A stretch of 64,000 bases of DNA, taken from the NCBI RefSeq assembly GCF_900113135.1, contig NZ_FOOH01000003.1, forward strand, positions 62,001 to 126,000. The letters run 5' to 3'. The first letter of the stretch is position 1, and each line of letters starts with the position of its first letter. The notes beneath the pieces are model-generated. The model was not told where the DNA came from, did no database searches, and was given only the letters and a program-made list of their open reading frames with translations. This DNA is from Salegentibacter agarivorans (lineage in GTDB: Bacteria; Bacteroidota; Bacteroidia; Flavobacteriales; Flavobacteriaceae). The position numbers and the translations under genes are program-made. Positions 32,588 through 41,788 of the stretch are shown here, one piece after another.

Positions 32588-33817
32588 ATGAACTTAGAAA
32601 TTTCAAATACAAAGAAGCACCTTAGCGGCACTATAAAAGTTACCGGTTCTAAAAGTGAATCTAACCGTTTACTAATTTTACAGGCTTTATATCCAAACTT
32701 AAAGATTAGTAATCTTTCTAATAGTGACGATACCCATTATTTGCGAAAAGCTTTAAAATCTGAAGATGAATTAGTTGACATTCATCACGCGGGTACGGCA
32801 ATGAGATTTCTAACCGCTTATTTTTCAAGTCTGGAAGGTAGGGAAGTAGTTTTAACCGGAAGTAAAAGAATGACCGAGCGCCCTGTTAAACTCCTCGTAG
32901 ATGCACTAAAACAAATGGGAGCCGATATTTCTTATGAAAACAACGATGGCTACCCTCCAATTAGGATTAAAGGAAAAAAACTTACCGCAAATCGTGTTTC
33001 TTTACAGGCTAATATTAGTAGTCAGTATATTTCGGCCTTAATGCTTATTGCACCTTCACTTCCCAACGGTCTCGAAATAAATTTGGAAGGTGAAATTACT
33101 TCTAGCCCTTATATTAAAATGACATTAGAAATCTTGCAACGTGCAGGAATTAAAGGGGTTTTTCAAGGAAAAACGATTAAAATTGAACCTACTCAGGATG
33201 TAGAAAAGCAGACTCTGGCTGTTGAATCAGATTGGAGTTCAGCTTCATATTATTATAGTTTAGCTGCGATTAGCGATTCTGCCGATTTAAAATTAAGCAC
33301 TTATAGAAAAACCAGTTTACAGGGAGATTCCTGCCTGGCTAAAATTTATAAGCAATTTGGTGTAACCACCAGGTTTGAAAATGATCATATTATTTTAGAA
33401 AAACGTCCTGGTACTAAACCAAAACATATTGAAGAAAACCTTCAAAATTCGCCAGATATCGCCCAAACAATTGCAGTAAGCTGTTTGGCCTTAAATGTAC
33501 CCTGCCACCTTACCGGTTTACATACACTAAAAATTAAAGAAACCGATAGGCTGGTAGCTCTAAAAACCGAAATTGAAAAATTTGGCAGTCAGGTAAAAGT
33601 GACCAACAACAGTTTAGAACTTCTTCCGAAGCAAAATTTCTCTCAAAATGTTTCAGTAGGTACCTATAACGATCATCGTATGGCAATGGCTTTTGCGCCT
33701 TTAGGGCTTAAAATTCCTTTTGAAATTGAAGATGCTGAAGTGGTTTCAAAATCCTATCCCGGGTTTTGGGAAGATTTTGAAAAACTCGGTTTTAAGATTG
33801 AAAAAACTTCAATTTAA
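32588..33817 (+). CDS. aroA: 3-phosphoshikimate 1-carboxyvinyltransferase (EPSP synthase)
   Basis: This shikimate pathway enzyme makes EPSP from shikimate 3-phosphate and PEP. The 409 residues include the substrate-binding KVTGSKSESNRLLIL, the AGTAMRFLTAYF loop, TERPV and NDHRMAMAFAPL near the C-terminus. It is somewhat short and divergent, as in other Bacteroidota. It belongs to the rsgA-dtd-mazG run rather than the attenuated aromatic operon. Confidence 0.94.
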   Translation: MNLEISNTKKHLSGTIKVTGSKSESNRLLILQALYPNLKISNLSNSDDTHYLRKALKSEDELVDIHHAGTAMRFLTAYFSSLEGREVVLTGSKRMTERPVKLLVDALKQMGADISYENNDGYPPIRIKGKKLTANRVSLQANISSQYISALMLIAPSLPNGLEINLEGEITSSPYIKMTLEILQRAGIKGVFQGKTIKIEPTQDVEKQTLAVESDWSSASYYYSLAAISDSADLKLSTYRKTSLQGDSCLAKIYKQFGVTTRFENDHIILEKRPGTKPKHIEENLQNSPDIAQTIAVSCLALNVPCHLTGLHTLKIKETDRLVALKTEIEKFGSQVKVTNNSLELLPKQNFSQNVSVGTYNDHRMAMAFAPLGLKIPFEIEDAEVVSKSYPGFWEDFEKLGFKIEKTSI

Positions 33818-33846
33818 AAGCTTTTTTTAAATAAACCGTTAATTAC

Positions 33847-33878
33847 TTGACAACCCCTATCTTGAGATTGTATATTTG
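33847..33878 (+). promoter_or_regulatory. Promoter of queA
   Basis: TTG (33847-33849) and TATATTTG (33871-33878) are 21 bp apart. The -7 box is a perfect consensus match 20 bp before the ATG. Confidence 0.65.
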
Positions 33879-33898
33879 CCGCTTCTAAAAATGCAATT

Positions 33899-34954
33899 AT
33901 GGGAATGAAACTTTCACACTTCAATTTTGAACTTCCGGATGAACTTCTGGCAGAGTACCCTTCAGAAAACAGGGACGAAGCCAGGCTAATGGTTCTAAAC
34001 AGGAAAGAACAAACAATTGAACATAAACAATTTAAAGATATTCTAGATTATTTCGAGCCTGAAGATGTTATGGTATTGAACAATACCAAAGTATTTCCGG
34101 CACGTTTATATGGTAATAAAGAAAAAACCGGTGCGAGAATCGAAGTTTTTCTTTTAAGGGAATTAAATCCTGAAACCAAACTTTGGGATGTTCTTGTAGA
34201 TCCTGCGAGAAAAATTAGAATCGGGAATAAACTTTATTTTGGAGATGACGAAAGTTTAGTTGCTGAGGTTATAGACAACACTACTTCCCGTGGAAGAACA
34301 CTTCGTTTTCTTTACGATGGTTCTTACGAAGATTTCAGAAAAAAATTAAAGGAATTGGGAGAAACTCCACTTCCAAAATATATTAAGCGTAATGTTGAAC
34401 CTGAAGATCAGGAGCGTTACCAAACTATCTATGCAAAAGAAGAAGGGGCTGTAGCAGCACCAACTGCCGGGCTTCATTTTTCTAAACACCTTTTAAAGCG
34501 TTTGGAAATTAAAGGAGTAGATTTTGCTGAAGTTACATTACACGTAGGTTTGGGAACGTTTAGTCCGGTTGAGGTAGAAGATCTTAGCAAACATAAAATG
34601 GATAGTGAAGAAGCTTTTATTGAAAAGAAAGCTACACAAACCATTAACAAAGCAAAACTGGAAAACAGGCGGGTTTGTGCTGTGGGTACTACGGTAATGC
34701 GTGTTCTGGAAAGCTCGGTTTCTTCAAACCATACTTTGAATGAGTTTGGTGGATGGACCAATAAATTTATCTTTCCTCCTTACGATTTTAGTATAGCGAA
34801 CTGTATGATTACTAATTTCCATACTCCAAAATCTACGCTGCTTATGATGATCTCGGCTTTTGCCGGTCACGATTTTATGAAGCGAGCTTACGAAGAGGCG
34901 GTAAAAGAGAAATACCGTTTCTATACTTATGGAGACGCCATGTTGATTATCTAG
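33899..34954 (+). CDS. queA: tRNA preQ1(34) S-adenosylmethionine ribosyltransferase-isomerase
   Basis: A 351-residue enzyme that builds epoxyqueuosine on tRNA from preQ1 and the ribosyl part of SAM. Motifs are [25 protein letters not shown] near the start, [25 protein letters not shown] and the C-terminal [17 protein letters not shown] second ATG two codons in is an alternative start. It is transcribed alone from its own promoter, with a strong terminator after it. Confidence 0.96.
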   Translation: MGMKLSHFNFELPDELLAEYPSENRDEARLMVLNRKEQTIEHKQFKDILDYFEPEDVMVLNNTKVFPARLYGNKEKTGARIEVFLLRELNPETKLWDVLVDPARKIRIGNKLYFGDDESLVAEVIDNTTSRGRTLRFLYDGSYEDFRKKLKELGETPLPKYIKRNVEPEDQERYQTIYAKEEGAVAAPTAGLHFSKHLLKRLEIKGVDFAEVTLHVGLGTFSPVEVEDLSKHKMDSEEAFIEKKATQTINKAKLENRRVCAVGTTVMRVLESSVSSNHTLNEFGGWTNKFIFPPYDFSIANCMITNFHTPKSTLLMMISAFAGHDFMKRAYEEAVKEKYRFYTYGDAMLII

Positions 34955-34977
34955 TTTTTAATTTGATATAATCTTAA

Positions 34978-35022
34978 GCCACGAATTCATTAATGTTAGT
35001 GAATTCGTGGCTCTTTTATTTT
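34978..35022 (+). terminator. Terminator of queA
   Basis: GCCACGAATTCA (34978-34989) and TGAATTCGTGGC (35000-35011) form a perfect 12-bp stem with a 10-nt loop, followed by CTCTTTTATTTTTT. Confidence 0.92.
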
Positions 35023-35154
35023 TTAGAAAAAAGGATATTTTTCGTGTACGTCTTTAAGTAGTTTTTTAACTTCAAATTTTTCTTATCATCACCATTTAAA
35101 ACACTTAGCTTCAGCTTAACTTAAAAATCCTTTAATTCTTAGTACTTTTGCAGC

Positions 35155-36198
35155 GTGAAAAACAAGAAGAAAGACATACGGGCACTTACCAAAGCACAAC
35201 TGCAGGAATTTTTTGTAGCCAATGGCGATAAATCTTTCCGCGGAAGCCAGGTATATGAATGGCTTTGGAATAAAGGTGCGCACAGTTTTGAGGCGATGAC
35301 CAATATCTCTAAGGCTACCCGCGAAATGCTGGACGAGAATTTTGTGATTAATCATATTCGTGTAGATCAAATGCAGCGCAGCAGTGACGGTACCATTAAA
35401 AATGCCGTAAAATTACACGATCAACTTACGGTAGAATCGGTTTTAATTCCTACAGCTAACCGAACCACGGCCTGCGTTTCTTCGCAAGTAGGCTGCAGCT
35501 TAGATTGCCAGTTTTGTGCTACCGCAAAGTTAAAAAGAATGCGAAACCTTAATCCTGATGAAATTTACGATCAGGTGGTTGCTATAGATAATGAAAGTCG
35601 TTTGTATTTTGACAGGCCGCTGAGCAATATTGTTTTTATGGGAATGGGTGAGCCGCTTATGAACTACAATAATGTAATGAAGGCGGTAGAAAAGATCACT
35701 TCCCCCGAAGGTTTAGGAATGTCCCCAAAGCGAATTACTATTTCTACCTCGGGCGTTCCAAAAATGATTAAAAAACTGGCTGACGATGAAGCGAAGATTA
35801 AGCTCGCTGTTTCCCTTCACTCTGCTATAGATGAAGTGCGAACCCAAATAATGCCTTTTAATGAAACCTTTCCTTTAAAAGATCTTCGGGAAGCTTTAGA
35901 ATATTGGTATTCTAAAACTAAAAGCCGAATTACTTACGAATACATTGTTTGGAAAGATATTAACGACACTCGAAAAGATGCCGAAGCCTTGCTGCGCTTC
36001 TGTCAATATGTGCCGTGCAAGGTGAATTTAATTGAATACAATCCTATAGACGATGGTAATTTTCAACAGGCTTCTTCCCGGGCTACAGATATGTACCAGC
36101 AAATTCTAGAAAGCAATGGGATTACGGTAACTGTAAGGCGCTCCCGCGGAAAAGATATAGATGCTGCCTGTGGTCAATTAGCTAATAAATCGGCTTAA
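35155..36198 (+). CDS. rlmN: 23S rRNA (adenine-C2)-methyltransferase RlmN
   Basis: A 347-residue radical SAM enzyme that methylates A2503 of 23S rRNA and A37 of some tRNAs. The CxxxCxxC cluster is in VGCSLDCQFCATAKLKR, with GMGEPLMNY and the two mechanistic cysteines, the last near the C-terminal IDAACGQLA. The start is GTG at 35155, since no ATG fits. A -7 box TACTTTTG (35143-35150) ends 4 bp before it, so the transcript may be leaderless or nearly so. Confidence 0.95.
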   Translation: MKNKKKDIRALTKAQLQEFFVANGDKSFRGSQVYEWLWNKGAHSFEAMTNISKATREMLDENFVINHIRVDQMQRSSDGTIKNAVKLHDQLTVESVLIPTANRTTACVSSQVGCSLDCQFCATAKLKRMRNLNPDEIYDQVVAIDNESRLYFDRPLSNIVFMGMGEPLMNYNNVMKAVEKITSPEGLGMSPKRITISTSGVPKMIKKLADDEAKIKLAVSLHSAIDEVRTQIMPFNETFPLKDLREALEYWYSKTKSRITYEYIVWKDINDTRKDAEALLRFCQYVPCKVNLIEYNPIDDGNFQQASSRATDMYQQILESNGITVTVRRSRGKDIDAACGQLANKSA

Positions 36199-36263
36199 TT
36201 TACGCTTTAAAATTACTTAATCTTTGAAAGAAAAACCACTGATGAATATTCTCTATAAATAAT

Positions 36264-36271
36264 TATCTTTG
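36264..36271 (+). promoter_or_regulatory. -7 box of the polyprenyl synthetase gene
   Basis: TATCTTTG is a perfect TAnnTTTG match ending 8 bp before the ATG at 36280. No ideal -33 TTTG is present. Confidence 0.5.
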
Positions 36272-36279
36272 GTGGCTTA

Positions 36280-37257
36280 ATGAAAGTAATTTCCCAAATA
36301 AAACTTCCGGTTGAGAAAGAGATGGAGCTTTTTGAAAAAAAGTTCCTGGAATCAATGTCCTCCAAAGTTGCACTGCTCAATAGGATAACGCATTATATTG
36401 TTAACCGCAAAGGAAAGCAGATGCGACCTATGTTTGTTTTCCTGGTTGCCAAAATGGTTTCGGACGGGAGCGTGAACGAGCGTACTTATCGCGGTGCATC
36501 GGTAATAGAGCTTATTCATACCGCTACTTTGGTTCACGATGATGTGGTAGACGATTCTAATCGCCGCCGTGGATTCTTCAGCATAAATGCATTATGGAAG
36601 AACAAGATTGCCGTTTTAGTAGGCGATTATTTACTTTCTAAAGGTTTACTACTTTCTATAGATAATAATGATTTTGACCTGCTTAAAATTATTTCAGTCG
36701 CGGTTCGGGAAATGAGTGAAGGTGAATTGCTTCAAATAGAAAAAGCTAGGCGTTTAGATATTACTGAAGCTGTTTATTACGATATTATTCGACAAAAAAC
36801 CGCTACTCTTATTGCTGCTTGTTGCAGTTTGGGAGCGGCCTCGGTGAAACCAGATTCTGATGCGATTGCTAAAATGAGACGATTTGGCGAATTAATAGGG
36901 ATGGCATTTCAGATTAAAGATGACCTTTTTGATTATGGCGATGAGCAAATTGGTAAACCCACAGGAATTGATATTAAAGAACAAAAAATGACTTTGCCTT
37001 TAATTTACGCCCTTAATAATTCGACTAAAAAAGAGAAGGATTGGGTGATTAATTCGGTTAAAAATCGCAATAAAGATAAGAAGCGGGTAAAAGAAGTAAT
37101 CCAGTTTGTAAAAGACAAAAACGGTCTTGATTACGCAGTAAAGCGTATGGAAGAATTTCAACGGGAAGCTTTATTAATCCTGGAAGATTACCCGTCATCA
37201 CCTTATCGCGAATCGCTGGAACTCATGGTAAATTACGTGATAGAGCGTAAAAAATAA
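36280..37257 (+). CDS. Long-chain polyprenyl diphosphate synthase
   Basis: This trans-prenyltransferase of 325 residues has the first aspartate-rich motif in LVHDDVVDDSNRRRG and the second in QIKDDLFDYG. It makes the isoprenoid tail of menaquinone. Product length cannot be determined from the motifs with certainty. It stands alone, with a convergent lipoprotein gene downstream and a shared hairpin. Confidence 0.93.
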   Translation: MKVISQIKLPVEKEMELFEKKFLESMSSKVALLNRITHYIVNRKGKQMRPMFVFLVAKMVSDGSVNERTYRGASVIELIHTATLVHDDVVDDSNRRRGFFSINALWKNKIAVLVGDYLLSKGLLLSIDNNDFDLLKIISVAVREMSEGELLQIEKARRLDITEAVYYDIIRQKTATLIAACCSLGAASVKPDSDAIAKMRRFGELIGMAFQIKDDLFDYGDEQIGKPTGIDIKEQKMTLPLIYALNNSTKKEKDWVINSVKNRNKDKKRVKEVIQFVKDKNGLDYAVKRMEEFQREALLILEDYPSSPYRESLELMVNYVIERKK

Positions 37258-37296
37258 GGCTGTTCGTTAGGTTTAATGAAGTAACGAAACAGCCTT
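37256..37296 (-). terminator. Terminator between the polyprenyl synthetase and lipoprotein genes
   Basis: AAGGCTGTTCGTTA (37256-37269) pairs with TAACGAAACAGCCTT (37282-37296) with one bulge. On the minus strand it is followed by TTATTTTTT; the plus side has only a short A/T tail. Confidence 0.75.
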
Positions 37297-37321
37297 AAAT
37301 AGTTCTTAGAGAAATTATAGA

Positions 37322-37552
37322 TTAGTTATCGTCTTCGTGAATTTCTTCATCTATTTCTCTTTCTACTTTTTCTGCACCTTCTTCAACTTTTTTGGCGCCT
37401 TCTTTCACTTTTTCTCCGGCTTTATTCACATTGTCTTCAATGTCTTTGCCTATTGCTTCTACGGCATCTTCTGTTTTTTCCTGGGTAGTTTCACGGCAGG
37501 AATATAAACTAAGCGTAAAAATGCTAATTAATAATAAAACTAACTTTTTCAT
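37322..37552 (-). CDS. Small charged lipoprotein (paralogue 1)
   Basis: A 76-residue lipoprotein with signal and lipobox MKKLVLLLISIFTLSLYSC. The mature part, RETTQEKTEDAVEAIGKD and on, is a single amphipathic, Lys/Glu-rich helix likely to form a coiled coil. The frame extends upstream to 37588, but the extra 12 residues lack a signal-like pattern and are left out. It is a paralogue of the next gene: the RETTxExTEDAxExxGxDIE core is shared. The function is unknown; an envelope-associated stress or spacer role is possible. Confidence 0.85.
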   Translation of the reverse strand: MKKLVLLLISIFTLSLYSCRETTQEKTEDAVEAIGKDIEDNVNKAGEKVKEGAKKVEEGAEKVEREIDEEIHEDDN

Positions 37553-37576
37553 TGAAATTTGATTTTGGTTTAAACT

Positions 37577-37610
37577 AAAAAAAGCCACTTTCTATTACAA
37601 AAGTGGCTTT
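37577..37610 (-). terminator. Terminator between the two small lipoprotein genes
   Basis: Minus-strand arms AAAGCCACTTTT and AAAGTGGCTTT are followed by a T run (the A tract at 37577-37583 on the plus strand). Each paralogue is therefore probably an independent transcript. Confidence 0.85.
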
Positions 37611-37632
37611 AGAATTTCTTAGAAAGAAACGA

Positions 37633-37869
37633 TTACATGTTATCGTCTTCGTTCATTTCTTCTTCCATTTCTTGCTCAGCTTCATTAGCTTCAGCTTCTA
37701 TTTCGTTACCAGCTTCTTCCATCTCGTTTCCTGCTTCATCAGCAGCGTTTTCGATGTCTTCACCAGCAGACTCTATAGCGTCTTCTGTGTTTTCTTCAGT
37801 AGTTTCTCTACAAGAGTAGATAGAAAGTGACATTGTTGCAACAGCAAAAAGTAAAAATAATTTTTTCAT
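37633..37869 (-). CDS. Small acidic lipoprotein (paralogue 2)
   Basis: A 78-residue lipoprotein, MKKLFLLFAVATMSLSIYSC, then RETTEENTEDAIESAGEDIE and an extremely acidic helix built of (E/A/N)-rich heptads such as EAGNEIEAEANEAEQ. The first 20 mature residues match paralogue 1, but this copy has lost nearly all lysines, so one is zwitterionic and one is polyanionic. Tandem duplication followed by charge divergence is the simplest reading. The function is unknown. Confidence 0.87.
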   Translation of the reverse strand: MKKLFLLFAVATMSLSIYSCRETTEENTEDAIESAGEDIENAADEAGNEMEEAGNEIEAEANEAEQEMEEEMNEDDNM

Positions 37870-37914
37870 TTTAGAATATGTTAATTAGTTGAAGGAACAA
37901 ATTTAAACTATTTT

Positions 37915-38697
37915 TTAATTGTGCAAGGGATTCTTTTCAATCAAATATTTCCAATATCTTTTGGGGACGTGTTGGTGATGAAGCCTAATGTTTATGCGGG
38001 ATTTGATGGTAGTGGCTTCAAAATAATTCTTCCATAATTTCTGAAAATCCTGTTCGTGGGAATCAAAGAAATAATCATTTTCTTCTGAAGAACCCGAATT
38101 TTTAGCAAAATCAATATTGATAATATTGGTGGTAGTTAGATTATAATAGAGACCGAATTTACGTTTCAAGTCATAAATTATCCATTCCTGGTCGCTATAG
38201 CGGGAGGTAAAATGATGCTTTATAACCGGAAGCACATTAAAATCGGGTTCAATCGTTGCAAAATAGATACTGTCTTTTGTAAGTTGAAATCTTACAAAAG
38301 CTTCCATACGGTGTTTTTCCCGGCTTACCTTTTTAGCCGTTTGCGCAATTTTAAGCACGTGCGAATTGGCGAAATCCCCGTCTATACTCTCTTTACGCTG
38401 AAATGTATGCTGAAAATATTTTAAAATTTCTAATTCAATTCCCGGTTCTTCACTTAAATAAGCGAAATATATGTTTTTTACACCGCGAGCTGTTGCAATT
38501 TTTTTAAAAGCTTTCCAAACCCTTTCAGCCTTTGGTTTTTCAGTTATTACTTCAAGGTGGTTGCTAAATAATTCTTCACTGGCTATCCCGGGAGGATGTA
38601 TTGCCACTACCTGCAATTTTTCCTCATAATTAAGGAATATGCAGGTAAGTAATCCATTCAAACTACCATCGTAACTTAATGAAGTTGTAGAATTCAT
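37915..38697 (-). CDS. DUF4130 protein, putative DNA repair partner of the radical SAM protein
   Basis: A 260-residue protein that matches the family annotated as a probable DNA metabolism protein (TIGR03915/DUF4130): LSYDGSLNGLLTCIF at the N-terminus, the central RMEAFVRFQLTKD and a C-terminal HHQHVPKRYWKYL. It directly follows, without any gap, the radical SAM gene with which it co-occurs. The biochemical role is unproven. It could bind or process a modified DNA base acted on by the partner. Confidence 0.85.
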   Translation of the reverse strand: MNSTTSLSYDGSLNGLLTCIFLNYEEKLQVVAIHPPGIASEELFSNHLEVITEKPKAERVWKAFKKIATARGVKNIYFAYLSEEPGIELEILKYFQHTFQRKESIDGDFANSHVLKIAQTAKKVSREKHRMEAFVRFQLTKDSIYFATIEPDFNVLPVIKHHFTSRYSDQEWIIYDLKRKFGLYYNLTTTNIINIDFAKNSGSSEENDYFFDSHEQDFQKLWKNYFEATTIKSRINIRLHHQHVPKRYWKYLIEKNPLHN

Positions 38698-39957
38698 TTA
38701 AAATAAACTTAACTGGCTGCTATATTCTTTCCTGAATTTCCCAACCGAATTTCGAAGAATAAGCGATTTGATTTTTGCTGAACCCAGATCTTTTGTTTCC
38801 CAACCGCGGGAATCACAAATTATAAAATATTTCGCCCGGTTAAGGGCAACGCCAATTGCCTTTAAATGATCATAGTTCAATTTGCGGTATTTTCTTGCGT
38901 TTAAAATCTTGCTTACCGATTTTAAACCAACTCCTGGAATTCTCAACAAAGTTTCTTTTTCAGCCCGATTAATATCTACTGGGAAATGCTGCGGATTTCT
39001 TAAAGCCCAGCTTAATTTTGGATCTACTTCTACATCTAAATTTGGAAACTGCGGGTTTAATAATTCGTTTACTTCAAACCCGTAAAAACGCATTAGCCAA
39101 TCGGTTTGATAGAGCCGATTTTCCCTAAGCATTGGTACTTGCGAGCCAAGCGAAGGTAACCGCGGATCGTTTCTAATTGGCACATAACCGGAATAATAGA
39201 CCCGCTTCATATTATAATTCTTATAATAATGATTTGCCGAAAGCATAATCTCCCGGTCACTTTCTCCCGTGGCTCCCACAATCATTTGTGTGCTCTGGCC
39301 GGCCGGGGCATATTTTGGTGTGCTTTTAATTAATTTTTTCTCAGAATTATATTGAATAATTTCATTCTTCACCTTTTCCATAGGTTTTATAAAATCGGCG
39401 TGATCTTTTTCGGGAGCAAGTTTTTTTAATCCCGACACTGTTGGAATTTCAATATTTACACTTAACCTATCAGCGTAAAGTCCGGCTTCGTGCATAAGCT
39501 CGTCGCTGGCTCCAGGAATTGATTTTAAATGAATATAGCCGTTAAAATTTTCTTCCAGTCGAAGTTTTTTTGCCACCTGGATTAGACGTTCCATCGTAAA
39601 ATCGGCATCTTTAAAAATTCCTGAACTAAGAAATAATCCTTCAATATAATTACGCCTGTAAAAATTGATGGTGAGATCTACCACTTCCTGAACTTTAAAA
39701 GCTGCTCGTTTAATATCGTTACTGCGGCGGGTTACACAATAAGCGCAATCAAAAATACAATGATTGGTAAGCAAAATTTTAAGCAGAGACACGCAACGAC
39801 CATCTTCGGTATAGGAATGGCAAATTCCCATTCCGTCAGAATTTCCAAGGCCTTTATTTTTATTTGAGCGCTTACTGCCACTACTGGAACAGGAAACATC
39901 GTATTTTGCAGCATCAGCCAGAATTTCCAGTTTTTCCTTAATTCGGTCGAACATCAT
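38698..39957 (-). CDS. Putative DNA modification/repair radical SAM protein
   Basis: A 419-residue radical SAM protein of the TIGR03916 type. The cluster motif is HCIFDCAYCVTRR (CxxxCxxC), preceded by the typical KYDVSCSSSGSKR. A C-terminal helix-hairpin-helix segment, LLRIPGVGLKSVSKIL, suggests DNA binding. The ATG at 39957 (MMFDRIKEKLEILADAAKYD) is chosen. A TTG at 39978 would add seven residues. It is paired with the DUF4130 gene downstream. The proposed function in DNA base repair or modification comes from the family name and the HhH motif only. Confidence 0.87.
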   Translation of the reverse strand: MMFDRIKEKLEILADAAKYDVSCSSSGSKRSNKNKGLGNSDGMGICHSYTEDGRCVSLLKILLTNHCIFDCAYCVTRRSNDIKRAAFKVQEVVDLTINFYRRNYIEGLFLSSGIFKDADFTMERLIQVAKKLRLEENFNGYIHLKSIPGASDELMHEAGLYADRLSVNIEIPTVSGLKKLAPEKDHADFIKPMEKVKNEIIQYNSEKKLIKSTPKYAPAGQSTQMIVGATGESDREIMLSANHYYKNYNMKRVYYSGYVPIRNDPRLPSLGSQVPMLRENRLYQTDWLMRFYGFEVNELLNPQFPNLDVEVDPKLSWALRNPQHFPVDINRAEKETLLRIPGVGLKSVSKILNARKYRKLNYDHLKAIGVALNRAKYFIICDSRGWETKDLGSAKIKSLILRNSVGKFRKEYSSQLSLF

Positions 39958-40012
39958 ACTATTCGAAGTTTGAGTCAAAAATAGGAAAAAATCCGATAAA
40001 TTGGAATAAATA

Positions 40013-41695
40013 CTAATTTTTAAAATCCGGATAATTTTCAGGATCTTCCCCCGCCAGTTTCGCGAAATTACGATAAGCCCGTTCTACCTGTTCTTCTGGA
40101 GTTGTATTAAATTCTTCCTCGGTAACATTATATTTTTGCTGAAGGGAATCCAGGCTTTGGTGCATTTCTTCCCTAACTTCGGCATAATCTGGATGGTTAT
40201 ATAGGTTGGTCATTTCTGTTGGATCTTCTTTGAGGTCGTATAATTCCCATTCATCTATATCATCATAAAAATGTATTAATTTAAAGCGATTGGTTCTAAT
40301 ACCGTAGTGTCTTTTCACCATATGAAAGGCCGGGAAATCGTAATAATGATAATAAATTGCATTCCTAAAATCTTTATCTGAAACTGAATTATTCATTAAA
40401 GTGCGTAAAGATTTTCCCTGCATATCTTGGGGAATTTCTGCATTCGCAAAATCGAGAAAAGTTGGCGCAAAATCCAGGTTTTGCGTTAGCGCATTTATTT
40501 CGCTTCCTGCTTCAATTTCGCCTGGAAGTTGCATTAACATAGGCATCGCCAAAGATTCTTCGTACATAAACCGCTTGTCAAAAAATCCTTTTTCACCTAA
40601 ATAAAAGCCCTGGTCTGTGGTATAAACAATTAGGGTATTTTCATCTAAACCCGATTCTTCAAGATAATCTAAGATTTCCCCAACCCCTTCGTCTACCGAA
40701 GCAACAGTGGCAAGATAATCTCTTAAATAACGCTGGCCTTTCCATTTTGCTAATTCTTTCCCGGTCAAATTAGCTTCGTGAAAAGCATCATTTTTAGGTC
40801 GGTAAGCTGCATTCCAGGTATCGCGTTGTTCTTTCGTCATTCTGCCAAAATCTGTTTTCCAGGGATTATGCCTTAAAGAATCGCTACCTTTCTCTACACT
40901 CATTTTTAGATCGTGACCTTCGTACATATCTTCATAAATGGTTTGCAGCTGTTGTTGTGCGGCTACCTGGCCCTTGTGATCTGAAAAATAACTATCGGGT
41001 AAAGGGAATTCAATAGAATCATATTTATTTAAATGCCTTAAAGCAGGCATCCAGTTTCTGTGGGGAGCCTTATGTTGCACCATAAGCATAAAGGGTTTGT
41101 CTTTTGCACGGTTATTTTTTAACCAGTCCAGGCCCATTTCGGTAATAATATCGGTAGCATAACCTTCAATCCTGGTCGTATCTTTTCCTTTAATGAAATC
41201 TGGATTATAATAATTTCCCTGATCTACAAGTATATTCCAGTGGTCAAAACCTTCAGGTAAACCATGAAGATGCCATTTTCCTACCAGGGCGGTTTGATAG
41301 CCCACTTCTTTTAGGAATTTTGGTAGGGTAGGTTGGGAACCATCAAACACTTCCCCATTCATTCTAAATCCGTTTTCGTGGCTATGTTTTCCTGTTAAGA
41401 TTACAGCGCGGCTGGGCCCGCAAATGGAATTAGTGCAAAAGTTATTATTAAATTTTACGCCATTTTGGGCAATTCTATCAATATTAGGCGTAGGAGCTAA
41501 TTTACTAACGGGATGACCGTATGCACTAATCGCCTGTGCAGCATGATCATCGGTCATTATAAAAACTATATTGGGTCGTTTTGTTTCAAATTTTTTGTCT
41601 TCTTCTTTTTCTGAATTATTGTTCTTACAGGAAATCAAAGAAATACTTAGTAGAAAAAAGCTTAAAAATTGAAGAGAAATTTTGTTAGAAAACAT
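40013..41695 (-). CDS. Arylsulfatase-type sulfatase lipoprotein
   Basis: A 560-residue type I sulfatase with a lipoprotein signal (LLSISLISCKN). The metal-binding FIMTDDHAAQ is near residue 45. The formylglycine site CGPSR has C92, and GKWHLHG and DQGFYLGEKGFFDKR complete the active site. A start at 41731 would add 12 residues. It would remove sulfate esters from a polysaccharide at the cell surface or in the periplasm. It is divergent from the SusR-like regulator and starts the PUL side of the window. No anaerobic or FGE maturase gene is visible here. The sugar substrate is unknown. Confidence 0.93.
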   Translation of the reverse strand: MFSNKISLQFLSFFLLSISLISCKNNNSEKEEDKKFETKRPNIVFIMTDDHAAQAISAYGHPVSKLAPTPNIDRIAQNGVKFNNNFCTNSICGPSRAVILTGKHSHENGFRMNGEVFDGSQPTLPKFLKEVGYQTALVGKWHLHGLPEGFDHWNILVDQGNYYNPDFIKGKDTTRIEGYATDIITEMGLDWLKNNRAKDKPFMLMVQHKAPHRNWMPALRHLNKYDSIEFPLPDSYFSDHKGQVAAQQQLQTIYEDMYEGHDLKMSVEKGSDSLRHNPWKTDFGRMTKEQRDTWNAAYRPKNDAFHEANLTGKELAKWKGQRYLRDYLATVASVDEGVGEILDYLEESGLDENTLIVYTTDQGFYLGEKGFFDKRFMYEESLAMPMLMQLPGEIEAGSEINALTQNLDFAPTFLDFANAEIPQDMQGKSLRTLMNNSVSDKDFRNAIYYHYYDFPAFHMVKRHYGIRTNRFKLIHFYDDIDEWELYDLKEDPTEMTNLYNHPDYAEVREEMHQSLDSLQQKYNVTEEEFNTTPEEQVERAYRNFAKLAGEDPENYPDFKN

Positions 41696-41788
41696 AAAGG
41701 AAGATTTTGGTGAGGAAGAACTAATGTACAAAAAGTATGTAATTTTGTTTTAAATTAGACCTATACAAGAACTGCTCAATTGGATTTT

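Noticed and set aside
37603-37830. Plus-strand ORF rich in Phe/Ser opposite a lipoprotein gene
   Set aside because: It is the antisense shadow of the Glu-rich repeat codons of the lipoprotein at 37633-37869.
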